Origin: Polyangium fumosum
GTDB lineage: Bacteria > Myxococcota_A > Polyangia > Polyangiales > Polyangiaceae
Length of the DNA: 64,000 nt
Direction: 5' to 3'
Assembly (NCBI RefSeq): GCF_005144585.1
Contig: NZ_SSMQ01000012.1
Coordinates: forward strand, 156,018 to 220,017
In this document: one piece after another, positions 17,846-27,612 of the stretch
Numbering within the stretch: the first letter of the stretch is position 1
Layout of the letters: every line of letters starts with the position of its first letter
Position numbers and translations under genes: made by a program
The notes under the pieces: generated by a model
The model's database searches: none
Seen by the model: only the letters and a program-made list of their open reading frames with translations
What the model was told of the DNA's origin: nothing

Positions 17846-18630
17846 AGCGCCGCTTTGATCTGCCCACGTTCCTCGTCGGCTCCGCGGCGGCGTTCGTCCT
17901 CGCGTTCATTTACCTGCCGATGGTCGTCGTCGTCGTGTATTCGTTCAACCCCGACGCGGTGAACGTCTTCCCGATGCGCGGCTTCTCCCTCCGCTGGTAT
18001 CGCATGCTGCTCGACGACGAGCAGCTCCTCGCGGCGCTGCGCATCAGCCTCCTCGTCGCGCTCGGCGGCACCTCGATCGGCCTGCTCCTCGGCGTCCCCG
18101 GCGCCATCGCGCTCGCGCGCCACGATTTCCCGGGCAAACGGTTCCTCGAACGGATCGTCCTTTTGCCCCTGACCTTGCCGGGCATCGTCACGGGCGTCGC
18201 CATGTTGAGCTTCTTTCCGCTCATCGGCGTCCCCGTCTCGCTCCTCGCCGTCCTCATCGGCCACGGCACGTTCCTCATCGCGATCACGCTCACGCAGGTG
18301 TATGCCCGCCTCCGGCGCCTCGATCCATCGCTCGAAGAGGCGTCGGCGGATCTCGGCGCGCCGCCGATCACGACCTTCTTCAAGGTCGTCCTGCCGAACA
18401 TCAAGACGGCCATCATCGGCTCGGCGCTCCTCTCGTTCACGCTCTCGCTCGACGAGATTCCGGTCACGTTTTTCCTCATCGCGGGCGACAACACCCTGCC
18501 CATTCAGATCTGGGCCATGATGCGCCGGGGCATTTCTCCCGAGGTCAACGCGATCTCGACCCTCGTCTTTGCTGGATCGATCGGCCTCATCCTGCTCGGC
18601 ACCGCGCTCGGCGGCCGCGACAAGGAGTAA
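17842..18630 (+). CDS. potC: Polyamine-type ABC transporter permease (PotC-like)
   Basis: A 262-residue permease with about six membrane helices and the EAA loop at EEASADLGAPPITTFFKVVLP. The opening IYLPMVVVVVYSFNPDAVN is typical of PotC. The start is TTG 17842, overlapping the stop of the first permease gene; GGAGG lies just upstream and supports it. It ends 6 bp before the ATPase gene. PotB and PotC homologues form the channel through the cytoplasmic membrane. Confidence 0.9.
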   Translation: MKRRFDLPTFLVGSAAAFVLAFIYLPMVVVVVYSFNPDAVNVFPMRGFSLRWYRMLLDDEQLLAALRISLLVALGGTSIGLLLGVPGAIALARHDFPGKRFLERIVLLPLTLPGIVTGVAMLSFFPLIGVPVSLLAVLIGHGTFLIAITLTQVYARLRRLDPSLEEASADLGAPPITTFFKVVLPNIKTAIIGSALLSFTLSLDEIPVTFFLIAGDNTLPIQIWAMMRRGISPEVNAISTLVFAGSIGLILLGTALGGRDKE

Positions 18631-18636
18631 AACGTT

Positions 18637-19707
<1,071 letters not shown>

Positions 19708-19716
19708 CGGAGACCC

Positions 19717-20745
19717 ATGGAGCTCGAGCCTGGTCATCTCGTCGCGGGGCGCTTTCGTGTCGTGCGATTCCTCGGGGAGGGCGCGGTCAGCGCCGTGTAC
19801 GAGGCCGTCGACGACGTGCGGGGCCAGCACGTCGCGGTGAAGCTCTTGCACCGCGAGCTCTCGCAGAACACCGAGATCGTCCAGCGATTCGAGCGCGAGG
19901 CCGAGGCCGCGAGCCGCATCGGCTCCGAGCACATCGTCCTCGTGCACGGCGCGGGCGCCTCTCCCGAGGGACGGTTCATCGTCCTCGAATACCTCGACGG
20001 CGGCACGCTCGCCGATCTCTTGCGGAAACGCCGCCCGCTCCCGGTCGAGGAGGCCGCCTCGCTCGTCGTCCAGCTCCTCGCCGGCTTATCGAAGGCGCAC
20101 GCGCTCGGCATCGTGCACCGCGATTTGAAGCCCGCGAACCTCTTCCTCGTGCCGGGCCCCCAGGGCGGCCCCTTCCTCAAGATCCTCGATTTCGGCGCCT
20201 CGAAGCTCACGAATGCGGGCCAGGCCCTCACGCGCACCGGGGCGATGGTCGGCACGCCGATGTACATGTCGCCCGAGCAGATCCGCAGCTCCGACAAGGT
20301 CGACCCGCGCACGGACGTGTATGCAGCGGGCGTCATCCTTTACGAGAGCGTCACGGGCAAGGTCCCCTTCGACGTGCGAAACGCGGTCGAGCTCGCGTTT
20401 CGCGTGGTCTCGCAGGACCCGCCGCCGCCCGAGACGCACCTGCCTTCGCTCGATCCCGAGCTCTCGGCGGTCATTCGTCGCGCGATGTCGCGCGACCCCG
20501 ACGCCCGCTTCCAGACGGCCGCGGAGATGCACGAAGCGCTTTGTGCCTGGCTCCAGAAGCACGGCATTCCCCTCCCGCCGGAGACACGCGCGGCGCCCGC
20601 CGCCGCGCCCACGGTCGTGCCGACGGCCACGCCACGCGCGGCGCCCGCGGCGTCCCGGTCCGTTCGGCTGGTTGTCGTCATCGGGCTCGGCGCGCTGCTC
20701 CTCGTCGCGGCGGTTGTGCTCGCGCTCTACGTTGGGGTGGGTTGA
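19717..20745 (+). CDS. Membrane-anchored Ser/Thr protein kinase
   Basis: A 342-residue Hanks-type kinase with the usual landmarks: GEGAVSAVYEA glycine-rich loop, HVAVKLL lysine, IVHRDLKPANL catalytic loop, LDFGASK and the MYMSPEQI P+1 region. A Pro/Ala linker (about 285-315) leads to one C-terminal membrane helix (VVVIGLGALLLVAAVVLALY) with almost nothing beyond it, so there is no external sensor. It starts 9 bp after the polyamine ATPase gene and is probably co-transcribed with it. A regulatory role toward the transport operon is a guess from position. Confidence 0.92.
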   Translation: MELEPGHLVAGRFRVVRFLGEGAVSAVYEAVDDVRGQHVAVKLLHRELSQNTEIVQRFEREAEAASRIGSEHIVLVHGAGASPEGRFIVLEYLDGGTLADLLRKRRPLPVEEAASLVVQLLAGLSKAHALGIVHRDLKPANLFLVPGPQGGPFLKILDFGASKLTNAGQALTRTGAMVGTPMYMSPEQIRSSDKVDPRTDVYAAGVILYESVTGKVPFDVRNAVELAFRVVSQDPPPPETHLPSLDPELSAVIRRAMSRDPDARFQTAAEMHEALCAWLQKHGIPLPPETRAAPAAAPTVVPTATPRAAPAASRSVRLVVVIGLGALLLVAAVVLALYVGVG

Positions 20746-20813
20746 GCCGGCGATACAGGTGATCTCGCGGGCCGTGTCCTTTTTGGTGAAGGACTGCGGC
20801 TCGTGCCAGCAAC

Positions 20814-21428
20814 ATGGGATCGGGTGCCCGTGTGAGCTGGTCCTGGTTCGAGAGCGCGACGTGGTTCGCCGGCGCAGCCGGGGAGGACGCATCCACGCCT
20901 GCGCCCGAGCTCGCCGCCGTGCACGCGCGTCACGCCGAGTTCGTCTTCGCCTGTTTGCAGCGCCTCGGCGTGCGCGGCGCGGCGCTCGAGGACGCGCACC
21001 AGGAGGTCTTCCTCGTCGTGCACCGCCGCCTCGCCTCGTACGACGGCCGCGCCAGCATGACGGCGTGGCTCTTCGGCATTTGCCGGCGCGTCGCGGCGGC
21101 GCACCGGCGCCGGGCCCACGTGCGCCACGAGATCCCCGTGGACCCCGAATGGGACATCGAGGACATCGACGCCGATCCCGAGCAGGCGCTCGCGCGTGGG
21201 CAGGAGCGCCGCGAGGTCGAGCGGGTCCTCGACATGCTCGACCTCGACAAACGTGCCGTCCTCGTCATGTACGAGATCGAGGGGATCGAATGCGATCGTA
21301 TCGCCGTGCTGCTCGGGATCCCCGTCGGCACGGTGTATTCGCGTCTTCATGCGGCGCGGCGTGATTTCGAGAAGGCGATGACGCGCGCGGCGGCGCGCGC
21401 GGCGGGCGGCAAGGCGGGGCGGCGCTGA
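20814..21428 (+). CDS. RNA polymerase sigma factor, sigma70/ECF family
   Basis: A 204-residue sigma factor. Region 2 is seen at about residues 35-100 (EDAHQEVFLVVHRRLASY, then MTAWLFGICRRVAAAHRRR), and region 4 near the C-terminus (YEIEGIECDRIAVLLGIPVG followed by TVYSRLHAARRDF, a helix-turn-helix). No separate regions 1 or 3 exist, as in ECF factors. Its stop overlaps the ATG of the next gene (TGATG), so the membrane protein downstream is the likely partner or anti-sigma. Confidence 0.9.
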   Translation: MGSGARVSWSWFESATWFAGAAGEDASTPAPELAAVHARHAEFVFACLQRLGVRGAALEDAHQEVFLVVHRRLASYDGRASMTAWLFGICRRVAAAHRRRAHVRHEIPVDPEWDIEDIDADPEQALARGQERREVERVLDMLDLDKRAVLVMYEIEGIECDRIAVLLGIPVGTVYSRLHAARRDFEKAMTRAAARAAGGKAGRR

Positions 21429-22153
21429 TGGCTGCGCGGGATCACGCTCCCAGGGGCGAGGAGCTCTCTCCCGCGGCGAAGCGCCTGCTCGCGGCCTCTC
21501 GCCCCGTTCGCCGCATGCGGCCCTCCGAGCGCATTCGTTCGGCGGCGTTCGTCGCTGCGCTCGCGAACGAACCGTCGCGCGGCAGCCTCGCCCGGTGGCT
21601 CGACCGTGCGCCCCGCGTGGTGTTTGCCCTCGCGGCCGTCGCCTTCGTATTCGGCGCTTCGGCGCACGACACGATTCCGCACATCGAGGCCGAGGCCGAG
21701 GAAGAGAGCTTCGCGCCTGTGCGGGAGGCGCCGCGCGTGGAGGCTCGCCCTGGGGTCGCCAGGAGCCCGGACGAGCTCCACAGCCGCGCGCCGGAGGGCG
21801 AGGCGGAGGAGGTCCCCGGGGACGGCGACATCTGTGGGCGACACGTGTGCGAATTCGAGCCTTCTTGCTGCGAGGGCACGTGGGACGAGCATTGTGATCG
21901 CAAGCTCCTCGAGATCACCCGGGTGACGCATCACGCCTCGCCGGTCCGCGCCGGCCGTTGTTACTGGCATGATCGGGACGATTGCCCCGGATGCGCGTGT
22001 CCGCTTTACCTCAAGCGCCAGGAGGTGCTCCCGCGGGGCGACGACCCGGGCAAGAACCTCGGGTACGACGGCGGGACCGGCTGCCTGCACGACCTCCGCC
22101 GCCTCCTGTCGAACTTGAAATGGATGTGCACGGAGGGGTTCTGTGAGGAGTGA
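21428..22153 (+). CDS. Single-pass membrane protein, possible anti-sigma partner
   Basis: A 241-residue protein. About 55 basic residues in the cytoplasm precede one membrane helix (VVFALAAVAFVFGASAH). The outer part has an acidic linker and then a cysteine-rich module, CEFEPSCCEGTWDEHC, a motif seen in several myxobacterial surface proteins, plus CPGC and other cysteines. It overlaps the sigma gene by one base, the usual arrangement of an ECF sigma and its anti-sigma, but no zinc-type anti-sigma motif (HxxxCxxC) is visible, so the role remains open. Confidence 0.7.
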   Translation: MAARDHAPRGEELSPAAKRLLAASRPVRRMRPSERIRSAAFVAALANEPSRGSLARWLDRAPRVVFALAAVAFVFGASAHDTIPHIEAEAEEESFAPVREAPRVEARPGVARSPDELHSRAPEGEAEEVPGDGDICGRHVCEFEPSCCEGTWDEHCDRKLLEITRVTHHASPVRAGRCYWHDRDDCPGCACPLYLKRQEVLPRGDDPGKNLGYDGGTGCLHDLRRLLSNLKWMCTEGFCEE

Positions 22154-22275
22154 GCGGGGCATCGGAGGCTCGAAGCGACCGCCTCGAACGATTTCCTGAA
22201 GGATGGACACGCCGGCGAGCAACGACTCCTGTAGAGCGCGGGTGCTCCGCGCGAGGAGAGAGGTCGAGGAGAATC

Positions 22276-22683
22276 ATGATTCATCACCGCGCTTTGTCGC
22301 TGGCTGCCGCGCTGTTCGTCATGCCCTTCGCCGCGGGGTGCGTGGCGGAGGAAGAGGAGGTGGGGGACGAAGTCGTGGAGGTCGAGGGGCCGGGGCTCTC
22401 GGAGGAATGGTACAACTCCGTCCCCTACCTGAGCTGCGCCCACCAGAACGGCTTCGGGATGGTCTGCAATTACTCGGGTGGGGGCAATTCGGCGTACTGG
22501 CAGTACGATTACTTGAATACCGCGTGGCTCGATGGGCCGATGCCCATGCTCCCGAGCGCGAACACCGTCAACTGGGGTAACTGTCACGATCCCGGGAGCG
22601 CGCCGGCGAGTTTCGTCATTCACGTGGAGGCATGGAACCAAAGCTTCGGCAACTACGCGACGCTCTACATGCCCTGCCTGTGA
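22276..22683 (+). CDS. Small lipoprotein of unknown function
   Basis: A 135-residue protein with a lipoprotein signal (MPFAAGC, cysteine near position 22), an acidic stretch EEEEVGDEVVEVEG and a mature part rich in Asn, Trp, Tyr and Gly with four cysteines, probably a small disulphide-bonded fold. ATG 22276 is preferred; AGGAGA lies just before it and upstream codons in the open frame look non-coding. No family recognised. It lies alone between the sigma/membrane pair and the RDD operon. Confidence 0.65.
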   Translation: MIHHRALSLAAALFVMPFAAGCVAEEEEVGDEVVEVEGPGLSEEWYNSVPYLSCAHQNGFGMVCNYSGGGNSAYWQYDYLNTAWLDGPMPMLPSANTVNWGNCHDPGSAPASFVIHVEAWNQSFGNYATLYMPCL

Positions 22684-22767
22684 CGCCGCTCCCTCTGGGG
22701 GGTCATGTCGTCGAAGGCGTCGACACCCTTTGACCCGCACCCCTCCTTGTGATGTCATCCGGCGGCC

Positions 22768-23544
22768 ATGGCCGAACAGGCCCGACGCCTCCAGCCGATC
22801 GACACCACCGCGGAGATCGAGACACCCGAGCACGTGCGGTTCCATTACCCCGTGGCCGGCCCTGCTCGCCGCGTCGTCGCCTGGGCGCTCGACTGGCTGA
22901 TTCGCGGCGCCGTCCTCCTCCTCTTCGCCTTCATCGCCCTCCTGGGCGGCCTCGCCGTCGGGGACGCCGTCTCCGGCCTCTCCACCGGGTTCCTCCTGGT
23001 CATCCTTTTCCTTCTGGAGTGGGGGTATTACACGCTCTGGGAGGTCGCTTGGAATGGCCGCACCCCGGGCAAACGCGCGCTCGATCTGCGCGTCGTCTCC
23101 GTCCATGGCCATCCTTTGCGGACGGGCGACAGCTTCCTCCGCAACCTCCTCCGCGCGGCGGATTTCCTCCCCCTGGGGTATGCCATCGGCCTCGTCGTCA
23201 TGGCCCGCGACAGCCGGTTTCGACGCCTCGGCGACATGGTCGCGGGCACGATGGTCATCGTCGAGGAGCGCCGCGCCGTCGCCTCCGCGCTTCGTATCGA
23301 TCCACCGCCCACGCCGAAGGAGCTCGCGAGCCTCCCCCAGCGCCTCCCGCTCTCGGGCGACGAGCTCGAGGCCATCGAGCTCTTTCTTCGCCGCAAGGAG
23401 GGCCTCGGCCCTGCGCGGGAAGAAGAGCTCGCGGCCATGGTCGCGCCCCTCTTCGCGAGCCGCATGGGCATCCGGAACAAGGACTCCGCGCGCCTCCTCG
23501 CCTTGCTCCACGCGCGCGCCAGCGAGCGCAGGAGGCCTCTGTGA
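22768..23544 (+). CDS. RDD family membrane protein
   Basis: A 258-residue membrane protein with an RDD domain: the namesake Arg/Asp/Asp pattern is seen in GPARRVVAWALDWLIRG and in RRLGDMVAGT, with three hydrophobic helices. The soluble C-terminal tail of about 85 residues is charged and helical. It heads a six-gene operon in which each gene overlaps or nearly abuts the next (RDD, SpoIIM, membrane protein, DUF4129/DUF4350 fusion, MoxR, DUF58), a layout also known in actinobacteria. Precise function unknown. Confidence 0.88.
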   Translation: MAEQARRLQPIDTTAEIETPEHVRFHYPVAGPARRVVAWALDWLIRGAVLLLFAFIALLGGLAVGDAVSGLSTGFLLVILFLLEWGYYTLWEVAWNGRTPGKRALDLRVVSVHGHPLRTGDSFLRNLLRAADFLPLGYAIGLVVMARDSRFRRLGDMVAGTMVIVEERRAVASALRIDPPPTPKELASLPQRLPLSGDELEAIELFLRRKEGLGPAREEELAAMVAPLFASRMGIRNKDSARLLALLHARASERRRPL

Positions 23545-24506
23545 AGAGCCAGGACGAGATCGTCGCGGCGCGGAGCGCCGATTGGCGCGAGCTCGAAACC
23601 CTCGTCTCGCGCGCCGAGGCCCTCCACCACCTCGACGGCCCGTCCATCTCCCGCGCCGCGGCGCTATACCGGGCCCTCTCGGGCGACCTCGTCCTTTGCC
23701 GTGCCCGCTGCACGCCCGACCTCGTCGCGTACCTCGACAACCTCGCCGGCCGCGCGCACAGCGCCCTGTACGGCGCCGAGCCGTTCCCTCTTCCGGCCTT
23801 CGGGGCCTTCCTCACCCGCGAATTTCCCCGGGTGCTCCGCAGGAATGCCTCGTTTTTCGCCCTCGCCGCCGCGCTCTTCTTGATTCCCTGCGCCATGGGC
23901 ATTGTCCTCGCCCTCCTCGTGCCCGACGCGGCGTCGCAGATCCTCCCGCGCAGCATGCTCGACGGCATGGCCGACATGTATTCGAAGGGCTTCGACGAGG
24001 GCCGCGGCGAGGGGGCCGACTCCGCGATGGCCGGGTTTTACGTCAGGAACAACGTCGGCATCGCGTTTCGTTGTTTCGCCACCGGCATCTTCTTCGGGCT
24101 CGGCAGCGTCTTTTACCTCATCTACAACGGCCTCAACATCGGCATGGTCACCGGCTGGGTCACGGCCGCCGGGTTTGGCCGGAACATCGGCACGTTCATG
24201 TGCGGCCATGGCCCCTTCGAGCTCACGGCCATCGTCGTCGCCGGCGCCGCGGGCCTCCGCATGGGGCATTCCCTCGTCGTCACGCACGGCCGCACCCGCC
24301 TCGGCTCCCTCCGCGAGAGCGCGCCCGACATCGTTTGCCTCGTCGTGGGCGCGGCCGTCATGTTGCTGATCGCCGCAGCCATCGAGGGCTTCTGGTCCCC
24401 CTCGGCCGCGCCGCCGCCCGTGAAATGGGCCGTCGCGGCCCTCTTCTCCTTGCTCGTCACGGCGTATTTCGTTTTCGCCGGACGTGAACGCGGGCGGGCA
24501 CCTTGA
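23541..24506 (+). CDS. SpoIIM-family membrane protein
   Basis: A 321-residue protein related to stage II sporulation protein M (DUF95). After a soluble, helical N-terminal part (to about residue 100) come five or so membrane helices; the family-like stretch is YVRNNVGIAFRCFATGIFFG and the C-terminal HGPFELTAIVVAGAAG. Start is GTG 23541, overlapping the RDD stop (GTGA). The much longer open frame reaching back to 22749 is only the shadow of the RDD gene. In this setting the protein is probably part of an envelope complex and need not concern endospores. Confidence 0.88.
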   Translation: MKSQDEIVAARSADWRELETLVSRAEALHHLDGPSISRAAALYRALSGDLVLCRARCTPDLVAYLDNLAGRAHSALYGAEPFPLPAFGAFLTREFPRVLRRNASFFALAAALFLIPCAMGIVLALLVPDAASQILPRSMLDGMADMYSKGFDEGRGEGADSAMAGFYVRNNVGIAFRCFATGIFFGLGSVFYLIYNGLNIGMVTGWVTAAGFGRNIGTFMCGHGPFELTAIVVAGAAGLRMGHSLVVTHGRTRLGSLRESAPDIVCLVVGAAVMLLIAAAIEGFWSPSAAPPPVKWAVAALFSLLVTAYFVFAGRERGRAP

Positions 24507-25303
24507 ACCTCGGCGACGCCGCGATCGTTTTGCGCCCGCGCAGCCTCACCGAGGTCATGGACCTCGCGTTTCGCCTCTGCTTCTCCCTCGCGTTTTCCCT
24601 CTACGCGCGGCTCACCCTTGTTGCCATCGTCCCGCTCCTCGCCGGGTGCCTCGCGCTCCGGTATGCGCTCGACGCCTCCTGGCTCCTCGTCTGGCTCGCG
24701 GCTTTCCTCACCGTGCCCTTCGTCGAGGCCCTCTTCACCGTCGCCGTCAGCCAAATCATCTTTTCACCCTCGATCACCCCGCGCGCCGTCTTTGCCCTCT
24801 TTTGCAAGCGGTTTGGCGCGCTCCTCGGCTCGTTCGTCGTGCGCATCGTGGGCCTCGTGATCGGCGTCGTCACGTTCCTCGTGCTCCTGCCCTTCGTGGG
24901 CATTCGCCTCCTGCTCCTCGACGAGGCTTGCATGCTCGAAGGCCTCTCCGGGATGCGCGCGTATGAGCGTGCCCAGCGCCTCGTCGCGAGCCGCACCGGG
25001 GATGCGTTCCTCGTCCTGCTCATGCTCCTCGGCGCCCGATTCGGGGGTGTCCTCACGGCGGAGCTGCTCTTCGACGGGCTCGTGAACGACCTCCTCCAGT
25101 TCGGCCGTCCTTTTGGCTGGTTTTTCCACGACGGTGGTTCGCTCGCGGCCCTCGCCGGGTTTTTCCTGGCCGTGCCTTTTGTCTCCACGGCGCGATTCCT
25201 TTATTACATCGACACCCGCACGCGGGAGGACGGCTGGGACATCCAGCTCCGTTTCACCGCGATCCGCGCGCGGGCCGCCCAGGAGCGCAGGAGGGCCGCG
25301 TGA
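24503..25303 (+). CDS. Multi-pass membrane protein of the RDD/SpoIIM operon
   Basis: A 266-residue, strongly hydrophobic protein with about six membrane helices and a short basic C-terminus. No family with a named activity was recognised. The start is TTG 24503, overlapping the SpoIIM stop (TTGA), and its own stop overlaps the next start (GTGA). Its position matches the variable membrane protein found in other RDD-SpoIIM-DUF4129-MoxR-DUF58 operons. Confidence 0.8.
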   Translation: MNLGDAAIVLRPRSLTEVMDLAFRLCFSLAFSLYARLTLVAIVPLLAGCLALRYALDASWLLVWLAAFLTVPFVEALFTVAVSQIIFSPSITPRAVFALFCKRFGALLGSFVVRIVGLVIGVVTFLVLLPFVGIRLLLLDEACMLEGLSGMRAYERAQRLVASRTGDAFLVLLMLLGARFGGVLTAELLFDGLVNDLLQFGRPFGWFFHDGGSLAALAGFFLAVPFVSTARFLYYIDTRTREDGWDIQLRFTAIRARAAQERRRAA

Positions 25304-27612
25304 TCAAGTTCGTCGTGCTCCTCTCGATCCTCGGCGCAAGCCCCGTCTACAACGCTGACGAGCGGGTCCGCGAGGTCCTCACCGACCCGCGCTATCGGTT
25401 CTGCCACGAGGACGAATATCCCCTCGGCGAGGACGAGCGCGCTTTTTGTCCCCTCGTCGGCGAGACCAGCGAGGTTTGTCCTTCGCTCCCCGCCGCCTGC
25501 CGCAAGCCGTCTGCGTCCATCGAGAAGGGCGGCCCCCCGCCCGGCATCTCCCCGAGCTGCAAGGCGGGCTCCCGCTGTTTGGCCGGACGATCGTCCGGCC
25601 GCGATGACCGCACGGCCGTCCGTCGATTCGACGGCTCGTCCAGCAGCGCCTCGGCGGACGGGGCTCCGGGCGACGGGAAGGGCCAGGGTGGCCCCGGCGG
25701 TGATGGAGACAGCTCCGGCTCGGGTGCGCCCGGACAGGACAAGCCCGGCGGCGAGCACGGCAAGGATGGAAGCGGTGAGGTGTCCGGTTCGGGCAAACCC
25801 AGCGGCACGGCTGGTCCGGGCAAACCCGGCAGCGGGCCTGGCCAGAGCCCCGGGGCGGGGGAGGGGAAGGGGCAGGCCGACCCGAAATCTGCGGAGCCGC
25901 CGCCGCCCGCGCCTCCGGAGCCGGACGACGCCGCCGGCGCGAGTGGCTTCGCGCGGGTCCTCTTTTTCGTCTTGCTCGGCGGCTTCATTGCCTTCGTCGC
26001 GTGGATGGTCCTGAAAAACGTCCTCTCCGAGCGCGATGCGCCCGAGGACGAGCCTCTCCCCGAGGATCTGCCCGCGAATGCCCCGGGGCCGCGGCGCGAG
26101 GGGCCCCGCGGCCCCGTCGAGACCGACGTCGCGCGCCTGCTCGCCCGCGCCCGCGCGGCGGCCCAGCGCGGCGCGTTCGGGCCCGCCATCGACGACGTGT
26201 ATGCCGCGCTCCTCCGGCGCCTCGACGGCGACGGCATCATCGAGATTCACGCGTCTCGCACGAACGGCGATTACGTGCGCGCGCTCCGCCGCGAGCGGCC
26301 CGAGATCGCCGCCGACATGCGCAGCATCGTCACGGAGGTGGAGAGCGTCCAGTTCGGATCCCGCGCGGCTTCGGCCGAGGCCTTCGCTCGCATTCATGAC
26401 CGCGTCGTCCCGCTCGTCTCGCGGGCCCTCGGCATCCTCGCCGTGATCCTCGGCCTCTCCGCGACCGTCTCTTGTGGCCGCGTCGCCGCATTGGACGAAT
26501 CTGACGGCGTCTTCCGCGGCGACACCTCGCCCTCGGGCACGCACGGCGTCGGCGCCATGCTCGCGGCGTATGGTATCGATTTCCGCCATCGCCGCGGGCC
26601 CCTCGACAAACTGCCCGACGCGGACGACACGACCCTCCTCGTCTTGCCGGACCTCGACATCTCGGCCGCCGATTTCCGTCGCTTGCAAAGCTGGGTCGAA
26701 TCCGGTGGTGATCTCGTCGTCGCCGGCGCGCCGGATCTCCCCGCGTGGGCCGGCGCGTCCCTCGACCTCGATAACGTCAGCGAGGGCGACATCGTCGTCT
26801 CCCCGGGGTATCGCGTCGATCTCGGCGAGCTCGTCCTCGCCGTGCCCCGCGGCCCCTCGCTCACCCTCACGGACGCCGAACCCATGCTGGCCCGCTCGAA
26901 TGGCGTGTATGCGTCCTTCAAGCAGGTCGGCGACGGGCGCGTCATCGTCCTCGCCGACGACAAACTCTTCCTGAATGTCGCTTTGACGGTCGAGGAGAAC
27001 GCGGCCTTCCTGATCTCCCTCTTCCGCCCGCTCCACCGCGAGGTCGAGCTCTGCGACGCGTGGACCTCCCTCGGCGCCGACACGCCCCTCGAAACCCTGA
27101 GCCGCGCGCACCTCTTGCCCATTCTCCTCCAGCTCGTCTTGCTCCTCGGCCTCTTTTTCCTCTGGCAGGGCCGCGCCTTCGGCGTCCTGCGCGATCCGCC
27201 CGCGAATCGCCGCCGCGCCTTCGCCGACCACGTCCGCGCCCTCGGCCTCGCCTATGCCCGCGCCGGCGCCTCGCGCCATGCCCTCGGCCTGTATGCCTCG
27301 TGGGCCGTCGAGCGCCTCCGCGAGCGTGTCCCGCGCGAGGGCCGCCAGGGGCTCTCCGGGCTCGCCGAGGCCATCGGCGTCCGCGTCGGTAAACCCACGG
27401 GCGAGGTCATGCGTGTCCTCGTGGACGCCACCGAGGCGCAAAAAGAGGCGGCCCCTCCGTCCCTCCGCGCCGGCGCGATCCCTGTCCCTGGCCGCGCGCG
27501 GGGCAAGGACCGGGCGCAGGCCGCGTCCGATTTCGCCGTCATGCGCGCCCTCGACCATTTCCTCGCGCGGACCTCCCGCGAGCGCTCCCGCAAGAAGACC
27601 CGAAAAGCATGA
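25300..27612 (+). CDS. DUF4129/DUF4350 fusion membrane protein with Gly-rich linker
   Basis: A 770-residue protein. Residues 1 to about 100 look exported and carry several cysteines; residues about 115-205 are a low-complexity Gly/Ser/Pro/Lys linker. A membrane helix follows (about 221-240), then a DUF4129-like region (about 278-360: GAFGPAIDDVYAALLRRLDG), a second helix (about 372-392), a DUF4350-like region (from about 394: DTSPSGTHGVGAMLAAYGID, then LQSWVESGGDLVVAG) and a third helix (about 605-622) before a cytoplasmic tail. In other bacteria these two domains are usually encoded separately, so this looks like a gene fusion. Starts at GTG 25300 and overlaps both neighbours. Confidence 0.82.
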   Translation: MIKFVVLLSILGASPVYNADERVREVLTDPRYRFCHEDEYPLGEDERAFCPLVGETSEVCPSLPAACRKPSASIEKGGPPPGISPSCKAGSRCLAGRSSGRDDRTAVRRFDGSSSSASADGAPGDGKGQGGPGGDGDSSGSGAPGQDKPGGEHGKDGSGEVSGSGKPSGTAGPGKPGSGPGQSPGAGEGKGQADPKSAEPPPPAPPEPDDAAGASGFARVLFFVLLGGFIAFVAWMVLKNVLSERDAPEDEPLPEDLPANAPGPRREGPRGPVETDVARLLARARAAAQRGAFGPAIDDVYAALLRRLDGDGIIEIHASRTNGDYVRALRRERPEIAADMRSIVTEVESVQFGSRAASAEAFARIHDRVVPLVSRALGILAVILGLSATVSCGRVAALDESDGVFRGDTSPSGTHGVGAMLAAYGIDFRHRRGPLDKLPDADDTTLLVLPDLDISAADFRRLQSWVESGGDLVVAGAPDLPAWAGASLDLDNVSEGDIVVSPGYRVDLGELVLAVPRGPSLTLTDAEPMLARSNGVYASFKQVGDGRVIVLADDKLFLNVALTVEENAAFLISLFRPLHREVELCDAWTSLGADTPLETLSRAHLLPILLQLVLLLGLFFLWQGRAFGVLRDPPANRRRAFADHVRALGLAYARAGASRHALGLYASWAVERLRERVPREGRQGLSGLAEAIGVRVGKPTGEVMRVLVDATEAQKEAAPPSLRAGAIPVPGRARGKDRAQAASDFAVMRALDHFLARTSRERSRKKTRKA

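Noticed and set aside
22749..23540. Long N-terminal extension of the SpoIIM frame
   Set aside because: It reads the RDD gene out of frame; the GTG at 23541 overlaps the RDD stop as in the rest of the operon.
25204..27558. 784-codon minus-strand frame
   Set aside because: Shadow of the DUF4129/DUF4350 fusion gene with no recognisable domain.
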